This document shows, piece after piece, positions 18,759-30,600 of a DNA stretch of 64,000 bases. Origin of the DNA: Roridomyces roridus. Its lineage: Eukaryota; Basidiomycota; Agaricomycetes; Agaricales; Mycenaceae. The stretch is from NCBI GenBank assembly GCA_029378245.1, contig JARKIF010000018.1:186001-250000 (forward strand). The letters are read 5' to 3'. The notes beneath the pieces were generated by a model, which saw only the letters and a list, made by a program, of their open reading frames with translations, made no database searches and was not told the origin of the DNA. Position 1 is the stretch's first letter. The number at the start of each line of letters is the position of its first letter. Position numbers and translations under genes: made by a program.

Positions 18759-20365
18759 ATGGCTCCCACTCTCCCCTGGAAATCCGACTCTAGCAACATC
18801 ACCCTCCTCAACCGCGACTCGAGCCAGAAACCCATCTGGCACCGACACCAAACTCCCCTCGAATCAACGGCCTACGGGGACCTCAACCGCATAATCAGCT
18901 CCGTCCAACTCACCTGTACCTCCAAGAAGTTCACAATCGACGTGCTCAAGACCGCCGTCCGACAACTTCGTTTCGACCACCCCGCGATTGCGACAGAACA
19001 CGCGTGGGCTGGCCCCGGGCGTACCGTCTTTGCGTATGAGGTGCTGCAGTCGGATGTGGAGGTTGACGCGTGGTTGGATGGCGTCGTGCTGGATGCCGGC
19101 TCGAGCTCTGCATCTGGGCTTGCCGCCGCGATCGAAGCGCTGACGACGGAGTTGGTGAAACCAAAGACGGAATACCGACCCGTCTTTCTGGTATACCACA
19201 TCCCAGGAGATGGAGAGCACGGATTGGTGTTCTTCTTCTCCCACTCCGTGTTTGATGCCACGGGGTGCTTTCAGCTGATGGATTTGTGTTTGTCGAGGAT
19301 TGCGGATGCATTGGAGGGAGGTGGGCGCAAGGCGTTGGCATGGGGCGAGGAAACTGGCCGGTTGCCCACTGCGTTCCTCGACGCTGCGCGGATCTCATCG
19401 ACAGCTGAACGGACGAGTGAAGATGAAGAGATGGTAAAGCGGATTAAAGAGGTCGTCGATTCCCTGCCGGTAAGCTCTTCATCTGTATCAACTATGATTT
19501 AACGGCCTTTTAGACAGCACACACTCTCCCCACACCCTTCCCTCACCCCGCCGCCTCGCCTCCAGGCGTCTTCAGCCACGCCATCCCCGCAGCCCAGCTC
19601 TCCGCCCTCCTCGCAGCCGCCCGCGTCAACGGGTGTACGATATTCTCCCTCCTCATGGCGGTCATGTCTATCGCCACCGTACGCCTGCGGCCCCTGGTGA
19701 ATTCAAGCCGAGTGAACATACCGTACCTGTTCTCGCCCGTCGACGCGCGGCCGCTTACCTGCACCGATGCGTATGATAGGAATGAGTGGAAGGTGAGGAT
19801 TTCGATGGGGTTTAATTCGTATGTTACGAGGGATTTGGGCCGGTTTGTGAGTGAGGGTGAGGAGGATGTCTGGACACTCGCTAGGGAGGTGCGCGCGCAG
19901 ACAGAGGTGCACAAGAAGCATTACGAAAGGATGGCGGTGTGGTGGACGGACGTGCTCACGACGATATCGAAAGGACCGGGGCAGCAGGCGAGGTTCCGTA
20001 AGTTTTTTATTGTCTCCTTCATGTCGTGGCGCTAAGGGATTAGGCCTCCGACGGAATGGCTGCCCATCCTTTCGTCCATCGGCGTAGTGGACAAGTATCT
20101 GTCACAATCGTACGGACCACTCACGGTATCTGAACCCCGACTCCGTCCAGCGTACTCTGCACCTTCCTCAGCCGGCGCGGGGTGGGTCGCGTTGCATTGT
20201 TTTACGTGGAATGGGAGGATGGAGATGGCGTGGAGTTTTCCCGAGGGCGCGATGGGTTCGGCTGCTCAACAGCGGGCGGCGTTACAAGAGGGCAAGGAGG
20301 GTGAGGCGGTGGCGTTGAGGTATGTGCAGGAGTGTATGCGTTTGTTGGATGGGCTTCCGAGATGA
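18759..20365 (+). CDS. CoA-dependent acyltransferase-like / condensation-domain-fold protein
   Basis: Three exons: 18759-19469, 19514-19997 and about 20037-20365, giving about 506 residues. The first intron (GTAAGC..TTTTAG) is clear. The second starts GTAAGT at 19998, and its acceptor is less certain: CTAAG at 20036 keeps frame, whereas TTAG at 20043 does not. The HSVFDATG motif (about residues 165-172) is the HxxxD(x)G catalytic motif of the chloramphenicol-acetyltransferase/condensation fold, with His as general base. Length and layout fit fungal alcohol or trichothecene O-acetyltransferase-like proteins of secondary metabolism. No polyketide or peptide synthase neighbours are present, so the substrate is unknown. 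Confidence 0.75.
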
Positions 20366-20956
20366 CAATGTCGGCATTAATCGTTGCGCTCTGGATCGTG
20401 TTTCAGGCCACACGTGTCGTGGTCACTGGCAAGACCTCCTATGATCATCCTCCTATCCGTCCGCGGAAGAAACACGTTTCCGTCTACGTGGAGCTAATAT
20501 AGTTTTGTGGAGGCTATCGACTTGCGGCCTTTCGACTTTCTGAGTTGATTCAACGCCAGGGTCCCGAAAAGGGAATACAAGTTCGACGGCGTTCAAGTTT
20601 GCCTTGCTCTCTGGTGGTTCGAGATGAGCTCCGCCCCTCGAAGATCCGTACTGACGCACTGAAAAGTAGGCGTTTTCGATCGCTTGACGTTAATTTTTTC
20701 CTAAACGATTTGCAATACCTTGGCGTGGCAGGCCGTTGCTTTATAACCAGAGCGACGAAAGTGCGGCAAGTTACCTTGTTATCATATTTCCCGTTGCCTT
20801 CTCTTCCGGTTCCGCCTTCTTAAACACCACACTCGCTTGCTTCCTTCTCTTCAAGCTTTTACGCTTTTATCAACAACTCTCTTTGGTCCTGCCGCAGTTT
20901 GAACTTGCGCAGACTACCCACCGCTCCTTCCTTCCGACTATTACTATTACTGCAAG
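20366..20956. other. Intergenic region
   Basis: No gene recognised. The region just upstream of the next start codon is pyrimidine-rich (about 20800-20950), which is common in basidiomycete promoters. Confidence 0.4.
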
Positions 20957-21624
20957 ATGACCGAGATGGAGTTTTTGTGAGTCCTCTTTTGTTCATCCGT
21001 TCGGTCAAGTGTTGACAAAGTTGCAGCGCCGAGATTACCGGTTTCCCGGGGATCGTCCTCCCTGCTGGGGCGAGCATCAAATCCAACTTGATTCTATTGA
21101 CTGTATTGGGGATGTTCAATCTTATGTGCGTTCCCTCTACTCTCTTTACCTCCTCCTCCTCAACTAAACGCACCGGCAGATTCTCGCTCATCGGCGCCAC
21201 GGCAGTCCTAAAATCACGCTCGATAAGAGAATACGACACGCTCCTCGGCTGCGTCGTGTTCACGGGGTTTATCAACATGCTCGCTGCGTACATGCGGCGC
21301 GCGCAGATGCCGCTCGAGGGCGAGACGTGGTTCAGCTGGGCGTTTACGATGAGCCTCGTTTTGGATTCGGTGCTCAATGTGTCGACGGCGGGGAGGATCA
21401 TGTGGGCGTATTCCCGGGTGCCGTTGGATGCTGATGAGGAGAGCCTGACGGGGGGCGAGTGGGGTGTCTGTGTTTGTGACTATGTGGAGGAGGAGGAGGA
21501 GGATGTGGAGGAGGGGGTGCTCCTGCCGCTTTATATTTCGGAAAAGACGCTGCCGGTGTTGTTGGAAGTGTCGGGCGACAGTGTGTGGCCCAATGAGAAG
21601 ACGAGGGCTTGGGTTTTGAACTGA
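20957..21624 (+). CDS. Small multi-pass membrane protein, hypothetical
   Basis: Three exons, 20957-20976, 21027-21125 and 21180-21624 (introns GTGAGT..TGCAG and GTGCGT..GGCAG), give 187 residues with continuous frame. Hydrophobic segments appear near residues 25-50 (IKSNLILLTVLGMFNLIFSL), 60-80 (TLLGCVVFTGFINMLAAY) and 95-120 (WFSWAFTMSLVLDSVLNV). An acidic tail contains a run of Glu/Asp. The first coding exon is only 20 nt, so the start is plausible but unproven. I do not recognise a family. Confidence 0.6.
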
Positions 21625-22169
21625 ACTGAGACTGACTGGCTGGGATCCAGTCGATCGTTAACTTATTTCTTGTCGTCTAGTAATTAGTTCGTATACTTAA
21701 TGCATCCACCTTGTAGCTTTAAAGATCGGTTTCGAGGCCGGACGGAACTTGAAATTAGCCTTGAATGGACAGCGAGGGGTCGGGTAGGGATACAGTACAG
21801 CAATGCGAGGCCCGCAGCACCCCGGTCCGACGCTCAGCATTCCGATTCGCACTGCCCAGCATAGGAAAACGCAGTCTCTGCCCAGCATAGGAAAACGCAG
21901 TCTCTGGCTGCGGAGGGATCTCCAAAAATGGAAATTGATGCACTGATACTCCACCATTCGCGGTAGCGTGAATGCCGCGTGATCGCGTTCCACGCTCAAT
22001 TTAGAAACGATGAATGGATGATGACATAGGGTGACGCTGCGCTTTTCAATTGTGGGGTGGCGCAGAGTTACCCGAGACCCAACATATAAAGAACGTGGAA
22101 TTTTACACCACTCCATCCTCCATCCCTCCATCCCTCCATCCCTCCCTCCCCACACACACCTCACGAGCA
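21625..22169. other. Intergenic region with a 26-bp tandem duplication
   Basis: Contains a perfect head-to-tail duplication of a 26-bp unit at about 21853-21904 (unit begins TGCCCAGCATAGG) and a CATCCCTC-type microsatellite at about 22112-22148 in the presumed 5' leader of the next gene. No ORF of interest. Confidence 0.5.
22085..22090 (+). promoter_or_regulatory. TATA box upstream of the SUR7/PalI-like gene
   Basis: TATAAA lies 80 bp before the start codon at 22170, with a pyrimidine-rich leader between them, in the usual range for a fungal core promoter. Confidence 0.5.
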
Positions 22170-22894
22170 ATGCCTGGCCTTTTCCCCATCCACGTCGGCA
22201 CCTTCCTCATCTTCTCCGCGATGGTCCTCCTCATCGTTGCGAGCATCTCTGCGCCTACGGTGGCCAGGATCGACTTCCTCTCAATACCCTTGAACAACGG
22301 GTCTTCGGTCAACTTTGGCGCGTTGGGATTCTGTATACGGGACGCGGCAGGCAACTCATGTACACCTCACGGGGTTGGGTACAAAATTGGTATGTTCCTT
22401 CATTGCTCACAGTCTCGACCGCCTAACGCCACTTTTAGCCAACGAAATCGCTGCGCTGGGCATTGATCCATTCAACAACGCCCAATCTACGAGTTTGCAC
22501 GGCCTCACCCAAGGGTTTATCCTCCACCCGATCGCTGCGGGAGTGGCAGCCCTCGCCTTCCTCATGGCTGCCATCTCACACCGCATCGGCTACATCTTCG
22601 CCTCGCTCGTCGCGTTCCTGGCGTTCCTCATCAGCCTGGTCGCCATGATTATCGACTTTATCGCCTTCGGGGTACGTTCTCGTCTTTATCCGAATATTCC
22701 TACAAGCTGACGAACGAACTCAGTCGGTACGCCACCACGTGAGAGACAACGGCGGAAACGCCTCGTGGGGAAACGCAATCTGGATGGTTGTCGCTGCGAC
22801 GATTGTGCTGTTCTTTGCCTCCATCGCGACGTGCTTTGCGTGCGTCACGGCGCGCAGGCACCACCGCAACCGCAAGCTTGCACCCACCTACTAA
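22170..22894 (+). CDS. SUR7/PalI (RIM9)-family tetraspan membrane protein
   Basis: Three exons, 22170-22389, 22439-22671 and 22724-22894 (introns GTATGT..TTTTAG and GTACGT..CTCAG), encode 207 residues. The first transmembrane segment (FLIFSAMVLLIVASI) is followed by an extracellular loop with paired cysteines (FCIRDAAGNSC) and then three more membrane segments near residues 100-125, 125-150 and 165-190. A 4-TM protein with this loop and a basic C-tail fits the SUR7/PalI family, whose members organise eisosome membrane domains or take part in ambient pH sensing at the plasma membrane. Which of the two roles applies cannot be told from sequence alone. Confidence 0.75.
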
Positions 22895-23374
22895 TTTTTT
22901 TACGACTGATGACTTGACGATACCACGGGTTACCTGTATTTTATAAACACACGAATGGACGCTACCCGCTACCCTTGCTAATGCCAAACCAAAAATGTTG
23001 TGTCTGTATATATTACCTTACCTTATGTATTCCCCTTCGCATTTCGCTTGAATGAATCACTTGGTTGACTGTACTTGACGGGAGAGAACGCCTTGAACCA
23101 ACCTTGAACGCAACTTGAACACGCCTTCATTTACATTTCCGACTCGCAGACGTTGACTGCAATGATGCTTGGTTTCCGGATGAGGTGAGGGATGGGATTA
23201 TGGATAGAAACAAGTGAGGCCACCCAAGTGACCTCACCAGGGCGGTCTAGGATATTTTGTTATCAGATGCTCTTGGGAGTTCGGAGGCTAGCGTTCCGAG
23301 TAACTGACGATCGCGATCATTTTTTTACCCACTTTTCACCGACGATCACACCCACTCACCCACGGGGGAAATCC
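22895..23374. other. Intergenic region
   Basis: 3' flank of the SUR7/PalI-like gene and sequence preceding the dehydrogenase fragment. No gene recognised. Confidence 0.4.
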
Positions 23375-23704
23375 CCCTCCGTCATCCTCAACGTCACATC
23401 CGACATGGCATCCAACGGCTTGATGGCCAAGATCCCCAAGAACTTCCTGCACGACTTCGTGGCGTACAACACGAGCAAGGCCGCGGCCAACTCGTACACG
23501 ATCGGGCTCGCCAAGGAGCTCGATGCGGAGGGAATCAAAGTGAATACCGCCACGCCCGGGTTCACCTCGACCAAATTGAATGGGTTTAGGGAGGGGGGCA
23601 AGACGTCTGAGCAGGCTGCGGCGATTCTTTTGCCCTGGGCGCTTTTGGACAAGGATGGCCCGACTGGTCACTTTGGGAAGGATGGGGGTGAGTCTGAGTG
23701 GTAG
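23375..23704 (+). pseudogene. Short-chain dehydrogenase/reductase, C-terminal fragment
   Basis: Open frame resembling the C-terminal half of a classical SDR: a beta-strand plus catalytic Ser region (SVILNVTSD), the catalytic YNTSK (YxxxK), and VNTATPGFTSTKLN, which corresponds to the VNxVxPG motif. The N-terminal Rossmann half with the TGxxxGxG cofactor motif is missing. Sequence upstream in the same frame is unrelated, and no exon for it is visible between 22895 and 23374. The fragment therefore cannot make a normal NAD(P)-dependent enzyme and is best read as a truncated pseudogene. Confidence 0.7.
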
Positions 23705-24027
23705 TTGTGAATTGTAAATGCACATGAATGCACATGAATGTAATTTTTGGCTATGTTTCGCTCGCTCAGTTCGAGTCTGAGTCTCCCATGTGGAACTTGT
23801 ATTTTTTCTGCAAACTCGGGCCTATTAATCGAACTTTGCGATGAAAAGCCGTGTACAGTTGGCCTCCCTCGGTACAATTCCCCTCCGACTCGCCAGTAAT
23901 CGGTATCAATCCTCAAAAGACGCACCAACTCGTCTGTAAGTAACTAATTTTTACATGGGGAACACGTGGGGTGTTGAAAACTCAACTACACTTTTGATGT
24001 TCCCACGGTTCAATTCCGACCGACTCA
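23705..24027. other. Intergenic region
   Basis: Short spacer between the SDR fragment and the membrane-protein cluster. Nothing recognised. Confidence 0.4.
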
Positions 24028-26508
24028 TCAATCCTCCTCGTCCGCCTTTAACACCACCTTGGGAAACACAAAAGCCTGCCACGCAAGCATCCCGAACATC
24101 ACCCAATTCAGAACACTCAACACATTCAACCCCGGCCGAGCGTCGTACCTGCCCACGACAATCTCCAGGAACTTGAACCCTTGCAACACCTCGGACACAC
24201 AGCGCAGGACGAGCGTGAGTTTGTACGACCCCGCAAACGTCTTGGAGCGGTGGTTGAGTAGGATCTGGGAGAATATACCGGTGATTTTGAGGGGGTACCA
24301 TGTTGCGAGGTACATGCGGATCCAGGGGCGCGAGTGGTCCCAATCCCAGTCCGAGTCGCCGCGCGGAGGGTGCAGGGGAGAAAGGATATGGTAGTCGAAC
24401 GGGGAGAGCGTGTAATCGAGGACGATGAGCGTTATGCATATTCCGAGTTTCAGAACCCAACTGGTGCGTGCGTCCAGCCGTTGGCTGGCTCGTTCGAGGT
24501 GATTCGGTGGGTGGCGGCGCACGGAGGGAAGCCAGCTGTCACTACCCAGTCGAAGCTCAACCGGAGCGCGGTTTTGAGCATGCACATGGGCCAGAGGAGA
24601 ACGATGAACAGCATTAGGCCCATCACGCCCACGAAGATGAATCGCTCCGGCGGCGAATGGCCCGGTTTTTGTTTATCCAGCCCATTCAAGCTACCGACGA
24701 GCGCAGTGAGGATGTCGGACAAGGCGAGGAGGACCGTGCCGAGGATGCTGATTCCGACGGTGCCGGTGCGGGTGTACCAGTAGCTGAGGGTTAGGACGGA
24801 TCCGATTCCGTATGATACTGACGAGAGCGTTGTGATGACAAACCGACGCCGAGGATGGCTGTCGGGGTGGAATCGATGGCCGGCCAATCCATCTTGGAGA
24901 GATGAGCGGTCACCCGGAGGAAGGGAATGGTGCTCACTCCACAACTCGGCAACATCGTGTGCCAGACTCTTCTTGTACTCTGTCTCGTTATACCTCACGC
25001 GCTTCGCTCCAAGGCGCATGATCCCGCCGCCCGCAAAGTATTTGAGCGGACTGCGGCCGGAGTAGGATAGATGCCATGTGATGTCGATGGATTATACGAC
25101 GGATTAGCAGGAGCAAAGACCGTGTACCGGCTTACCTGTGTCCGTGTCTTCGATGTTGGTGTTGGTAGCAATTTTCCCTTGTTACAGGAAGGGGATAGTC
25201 CTACATATCTAGTCAGCTTTCCAAACGGATACACAACAGACAGACCTTTGGACCAGCAGCAGCGGTATGATGCGCCATATAAGGCGCAAATGCCCATTCC
25301 GTCCTGTTCTGCTCCGGAATGCTGATCTTCAACCGTGTTTCCCAATGCCCATTCTTCTGATACCCCCGTTTACACAAGTCGAGAGCCGCCCATCCGCCCG
25401 GGCGGTCTTGTCCGCACTTGAAATAAATTCAACAAGTAAGTTCAAACGTTCAAGTTTACAAGACGATTGAAGACGAACGGAAGTAGAGCGCAGCTTGTCG
25501 TGTGCCTTGTTGTATAATCTTCCTATTGAAGAGGTGCGTTTCGTCGACAACGCGGATTTGCGTGCGTGCAACGACAAAAGGATGGCGTTTGAACGCGTGT
25601 TCAGGATACCGGACGGTGTTGGAAATACCGGCTGGCGCTGATGCGACTGGAGCTTTCGCCGGCACTGGGATTTGCTCTTCCTCGTCGTCCTCGTCATCAT
25701 CCTCATTCATTTCCTTCACAGTCACAGTTGCCGCCTCCACAGACGATGCCGCTGGATCTCCACAACGACTCCCGATTTCATGAAACTCCAAAAGAGGGAT
25801 CGAAATCCCAAACGAGTCGATGGCCCTATCAGCCAGCGATATTTGAGTGTCGTTTTCGGCGCCCAGCGGAAATCTACAAGTGCACGCTGATCACCAGGAA
25901 GCGCAGGAAAGAAAGAAAAAAGCCACTTACGGCCACGGTCGCACGGGAGGGACTCTTACCGATTCGGGTCGCCAGGTGGAGAACTCCGTGACCTTGTCCA
26001 GGAGGGAAGGTGAGGTTGGGATGAGCACGAACGACCCTCGGAGGTCGGCTTCACGCAGCATGGCGCGTTTACTGGGAGAATCAACTCAGCAGCTTATTAA
26101 CAGAGAGAGAGACCGCTCACAAGACTGGGAGGGGCAATTTGTAGGTGATGTTCGCAGACTTGTGTTTATCTGCAAGCCGGAGGCCGCGGAAGACGATCGA
26201 TCTCCGAGTAGAGTGGCGTCTCCAATCTCCCATCTTGAACCCACACGCTCACCGCAATGTCGAATACTTGATTTTCATCCACGAGGGGTTGCACCACCGA
26301 CGCACGGTTCGCTACTTGAGCAAGAGTTTCGTTCTGGTAGAGCCGAGAGTGAGTCACGTATCCTATTTTGGCGGAGAGAGCGGTGCCAAAGCCGTATGCG
26401 AATAAGTGCGAGGAAGAGGGCGGAGATGGTGAGGCCGATGCAGATGCAGAACCGGCAGAATGAACTCCGTTTTCTGGATGGGCCGCCGGGGTCGAGCGCT
26501 CTGGACAT
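24028..26508 (-). pseudogene. Multi-pass membrane protein family, copy A (frame-disrupted)
   Basis: Multi-exon minus-strand copy of a family present four times in 24-33 kb. It has an N-terminal membrane segment (KFCICIGL-type), an ectodomain with the conserved blocks VVQPLVDENQ, ITYKLP, RTQIRVVDETH and SYSGRSPLK, and a C-terminal multi-TM region (YWYTRTGTVGIS, LDARTSWVLK, KTFAGSYKLT, GRYDARPG) ending in an acidic tail. Compared with copies B and C it has a one-base frame change in the first TM segment (near 26400), a 4-bp GATC duplication near 26195, and a frame break before SWLPSV near 24545. These are not explained by plausible introns, so it is probably a pseudogene unless the assembly is wrong. 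I do not recognise the family. Confidence 0.6.
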
Positions 26509-26712
26509 GGTCAGTAGGAAAGATGGTTATACGACGCCCGTGAGAAGGCCGCGTCTGTGTTCATCAGAACCTGCCATCGTTGAATTCATGAGCGGGCATC
26601 AACGTTGACTGCGGGAAGGCGGGATGCGAGATCGACGCTTTTGGCAAGATGGTTTTGTTTGTCCCAAATACAACCAATGCTATTCGCAACCCAAATCATG
26701 TACAAGTCTAAT

Positions 26713-29190
26713 CTACTCCTCCTCACCCTCCATCTTGGGCGTCACCTTCGGGTACAAAACCGCTTGGCACACCAACACCCCCAGCATCACACAATCCAAC
26801 AACATCAAAACTGTGAACCCAGGCCTCGCATCATACCTCCCAACAAAAGATGGCACATATAAGAGCAAGTGCAGCCCTTCGTAGACGCAGCCAACGGCGA
26901 TAGTCAATTTATACGCCCCCTGCAAACGTTTTAGCGTGATAGTTGAGCAGGATTTGAGAGAAGGTGCCAGTGAGTTTGAGTGGGAACCAGGCGGAGAGGT
27001 ACGCTTTTGCGACGAAGTGCGTGGGGTTGATAGCCGCGTCTGTGGGCCCGCGTGTTGGGTGGAGGGCTGAGATGAGGGGGTAGTCGAATGGTTCGAGGGT
27101 GTAGTCCAAGGCGATGAGTGTGATGCAGACGGCGGCCTTGAGAACCCAGCTCGTGCGAGCATCTAGCCGCTGGCTGGCGCGTTCCTGGTGGTTCGGAGCG
27201 GCACGGCTCATGGACGGAAGCCATCCATTCCAGGTGAATGAAAGTCGCACAATGGTTCTCAGTATGAAGAACGGCCAAAGCAAGGCGATCCCACACATCA
27301 CGAGGTGTGAGGCAACCCATAGCAGCCGCTCTGTCGAATCAGCCAAACCGTCAGTGCGGGTCATCGAAGGAGCTGAAAGAGTCTACGATGACGCCGAATG
27401 TTTGGGAAATGACGAGTAAGAGGGCGCCAGAGACGCTGATGCCTACAGTTGAAGTGCGCGTATACCAATAACTCGACGTGAGCATCCCGTCGACGGAAGA
27501 CAGGATATACCTGAACCCGAGTCAGCATCAAAAGAGGATGGATAACGCGCCTCACAGAAGTGATATTAAGAAAAGGCGACGGCGGGGATGTGCATCTTCA
27601 TAGTATCTATGCCCAACCAAACCGTCTATCATCGTTCAGTAGACGACATAACACAGCAACAAAATCACTTACTCCATAACTCGGCGCTTTCTTGCGCTTT
27701 AACTGTTTTGCACTCGGTCTCATTGAAGGAAACTCGATTGGTTTGCACGATCTGGTCAGCGGCAAAAAATTTGAGCGGACTACGGCCGGAATAAGAGAGT
27801 TGCCAGTTAACATCCATGAAACCTGGGTCCTTCTTTGAAGCCATATGGTCGTAGTCGCAAATCTCTCGCGAAACGGGAATCTGAACCAAATCCTGAATTT
27901 TTTTAGCTTGTTGAACGTTGAACAATGCCTGGACGGACCTTTGGACCCGCAGCCGCCGCCGCGTAACCCATGTACGGCGCATACGCGTATTCAGGCTCTC
28001 CATCAGCTACCTGAAGCGCAAGTCGAGTTTCCCAGTTCCCATGGCTGACATACGTTCTGGCGCATTGTTCTAAATCTTCGGTTCCCCTGTAAGCGCCTTC
28101 GCCGCACTTGTATAGGGTTAGCCATTTCTTTACATAACTAGCACAAAACAGCCGATAAAACGAACCCGGGAGGAAGTAGAACGCAAGTTTCTGTGCTCTT
28201 GGTTGTACAGTTTTCGGTCGAACAGGTGGGTTTCATCTACCACGCGGATCTGTGTTCTAAACAATTCCCTGAGGTCCGAGTATGCAAGTTTGAGATCATA
28301 CTTACCGTGTGACGACGAATGGATGGCGCTCGATTGCATGTTTCGGATAGAATACAATATTCGACATGTCCGCCGGGGCAATGTCGCTAAACTCTTCGTC
28401 GTCGTCGTCGTCGTCTGATTGTGTGCCATAAGATTCCGGGCATTTACTGCCGATGGCGTGCAACTCCAGGAGCGGCATCGAGATCCCGAATGAGTCGAGC
28501 GCTTCGTCTGCGATTGTTTTTGGCCCGCTATCGGCTGCGCCGAGAGGGAATCTGGGAGGAGAGCAGGATCAGGGTTGGAAGCTGAATATCAAACAACTCA
28601 CGGCCACGAACGGACGGGTGCCCAGGGATACGCGGCATCGGACCGGACGCTCGAAAAATCCGACACTTTGTCCATGAGAGAAGGCGAGGTTGGGATTAAT
28701 ACAAATGATGCGCGGAGGTCTTGTCTGTAAAATGAGTAGCGTTTGCTACGAATTCGGCTCAGTTTGGGGCTGCCACATGAGAACGAGAGACCTACAACAT
28801 AGCGAGAGGCAATTTGTAGGTGAGGTTGACTGATTTATGTTTATCCGCCAAGCGGAGGTCTCGAAAAACGATATCCGAGTATATGGGTTTCTCTTCCGTG
28901 TGTCCCAAATATTCCTCGTGCTCGAAGGGAGCCCAAATCGTCACAGCGATGTCGAATCTCTGGTTCTCATCGACCAGTGGGCGGACGACGGACGAGGGAT
29001 CCGTGACTTGGTCGTCTTGCCAGTAAACGCGTGAATGCGACAAGTTCTCCCACACAGCGCTCCCCCATGCGTAGAGCAACATCGACAGGATGATGCCAAT
29101 GAGAGTAAGGCCAGTGTAGATGCAAAACTTGAGAAATGAGCCCCGTTTTCGTGACGGGGCGCCTGGGTCGAGAGGGTGTCGGCCAGACAT
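26713..29190 (-). pseudogene. Multi-pass membrane protein family, copy B (least degraded)
   Basis: Same family and orientation as copy A. The start MSGRHPLDPG at 29190 opens an intact N-terminal exon with one TM segment and an ectodomain (VVRPLVDENQRFDIAV, VNLTYKLP). Clear introns follow (for example 50-70 bp introns around 28740, 28610 and 28280), with exons containing RASFVLIPTSP, HPFVVTR, TQIRVVDETH, EDLEQCARTY and SYSGRSPLKFF. Two frame breaks remain: near 27362 (between DSFSSF and the following membrane segment) and at a five-base C run at 26916-26920, just before AYKLT. The latter homopolymer could be a sequencing error. It is the copy most likely to be, or recently to have been, functional. 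Confidence 0.55.
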
Positions 29191-29608
29191 GTTGGTGGTT
29201 AAAGTTGAAGAGATGATTGTACCTTCTCGCGATCGGAGCCGCCGTCGCACACGACGTCGCGTAACAACGGATTGAATGTGCCAAGGTGATCATGGAGATT
29301 GCCAAAATATCACTTTTGAATGAGGCGGCTAGAGTTACTGATACCAAGAGAAAGTCGTGTGATGGATTGATGGCCGAAGTTTGGTCCGCTTTCTTCTGGC
29401 CCGACGCATCAGTTCCTTTTCCAAAGTTTTGCAAGTCGCAGCGAAGACAACGTCCGCCTCCAAAGCTCTCACATTTCAATGCAAGGATCTTGATCACGCG
29501 TGAGAAAATTAGTATGTCCCAGCCGCAATCTGCCACAGCTACGTATGAGTAACCTGAGGCTGCGGCTGCTAGGACTCACGACTCCGAGTCAAATTTCCCA
29601 CTCTCGAG
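29191..29608. other. Spacer within the membrane-protein cluster
   Basis: 5' flank of copy B, facing the plus-strand remnant. No separate gene recognised. Confidence 0.35.
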
Positions 29609-30250
29609 ATGTATCGCCCAGTCTTCGGCGGCGCCGGAAGACGAGCCTCATTTTGCAAGTTTTACACGTGTATCGGGCTGCTGAGTCGGACTCGTCCCAT
29701 GGGCGAGCACCAGACTTATCGTGTCCACTTCAACGATAGCGAGTACAAGGCTCAAGCGCTCAAGCCCAAGATAATGCTGAGTTCTGGAGTAAGCTTTTGC
29801 CATGAAATGTCCAGTACTCACGATTGAAACTAGACGGTTCGGTTGGACAGACGTTGTATCCAGATGCACATCCGCTTCGGCTAATTTTTCTGAGAACCCT
29901 CTGGCGAGTCGCCGTGTTCATTCCTATCCCTGTTCATGCTGAATGTCGACACGATCCTGAGGTACTACATTGTAGCGGGTACTCGTCCTCTGGTCATCGT
30001 ATCCTCAATGATTGTTCTCGACCGCCACGCCAAAAAGTTTGCGGGGGCATGTAAATCGACGATAGGTGTGCGGTGTGTGTATTGTGCGTGTATCAACTGT
30101 AGTATTTGCTCTATCTTGTACCGGCTGTTGTCGGGGCGGTATATACGACTCGGATGCGAGGCCATGGTTCACGGTGTCGATGTTGTTGGATTGGATGATG
30201 CTGGTAGCGTTCGCGTGGTAGGCGGTTGTGTACCCTTGAGGTGACGCCGA
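29609..30250 (+). pseudogene. Multi-pass membrane protein family, shrunken remnant D (opposite strand)
   Basis: Plus-strand sequence aligning in pieces with copies A-C. The N-terminal block (GRRASFCKFYTCIGL) jumps directly to the mid-protein block (NDSEYKAQALK, equivalent to NETEYKK), then to PDAHPLR (equivalent to QDAHPRRR), then to KKFAGACKSTIGVRCVY (equivalent to KTFAGAYKLTVLIRC) and GRY...R. Most of the ectodomain and several TM segments are missing, and frames change between blocks. It is an inverted, internally deleted pseudogene. Confidence 0.65.
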
Positions 30251-30600
30251 AGATGGAGATTAAGTAGTAATGTTTACGTTTGTATCGAATCGGTTGAATT
30301 TCAATGGACAAACAAAAACCATCCTGCCAAAACGCATCATCTAGCCTTCCCGCCTTCTGAGTGCTTCATCATGAATCTGCTGACCAGTAACAGGCCGCAG
30401 CCGGGTGGGGAGAGAACGTCCGCCTGAGGATTGATGTTTACGTTTGTATCCAGTTGGTTGAATTTGCATCATCCGAGTCAGTGACTGAGTCTCATCTCCG
30501 CTGTTTCTGGCCTCACTGAGTTCCGACTAATATACCAGAAAGTTCGAGCGTAAACACAACTCGAATCCAACGCAATTAAAGACAGCACGTAAGTATCCCC
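30251..30600. other. Spacer within the membrane-protein cluster
   Basis: No gene. A phrase near 30270 (ATGTTTACGTTTGTATC) is repeated near 30431, a short direct duplication. Confidence 0.35.
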
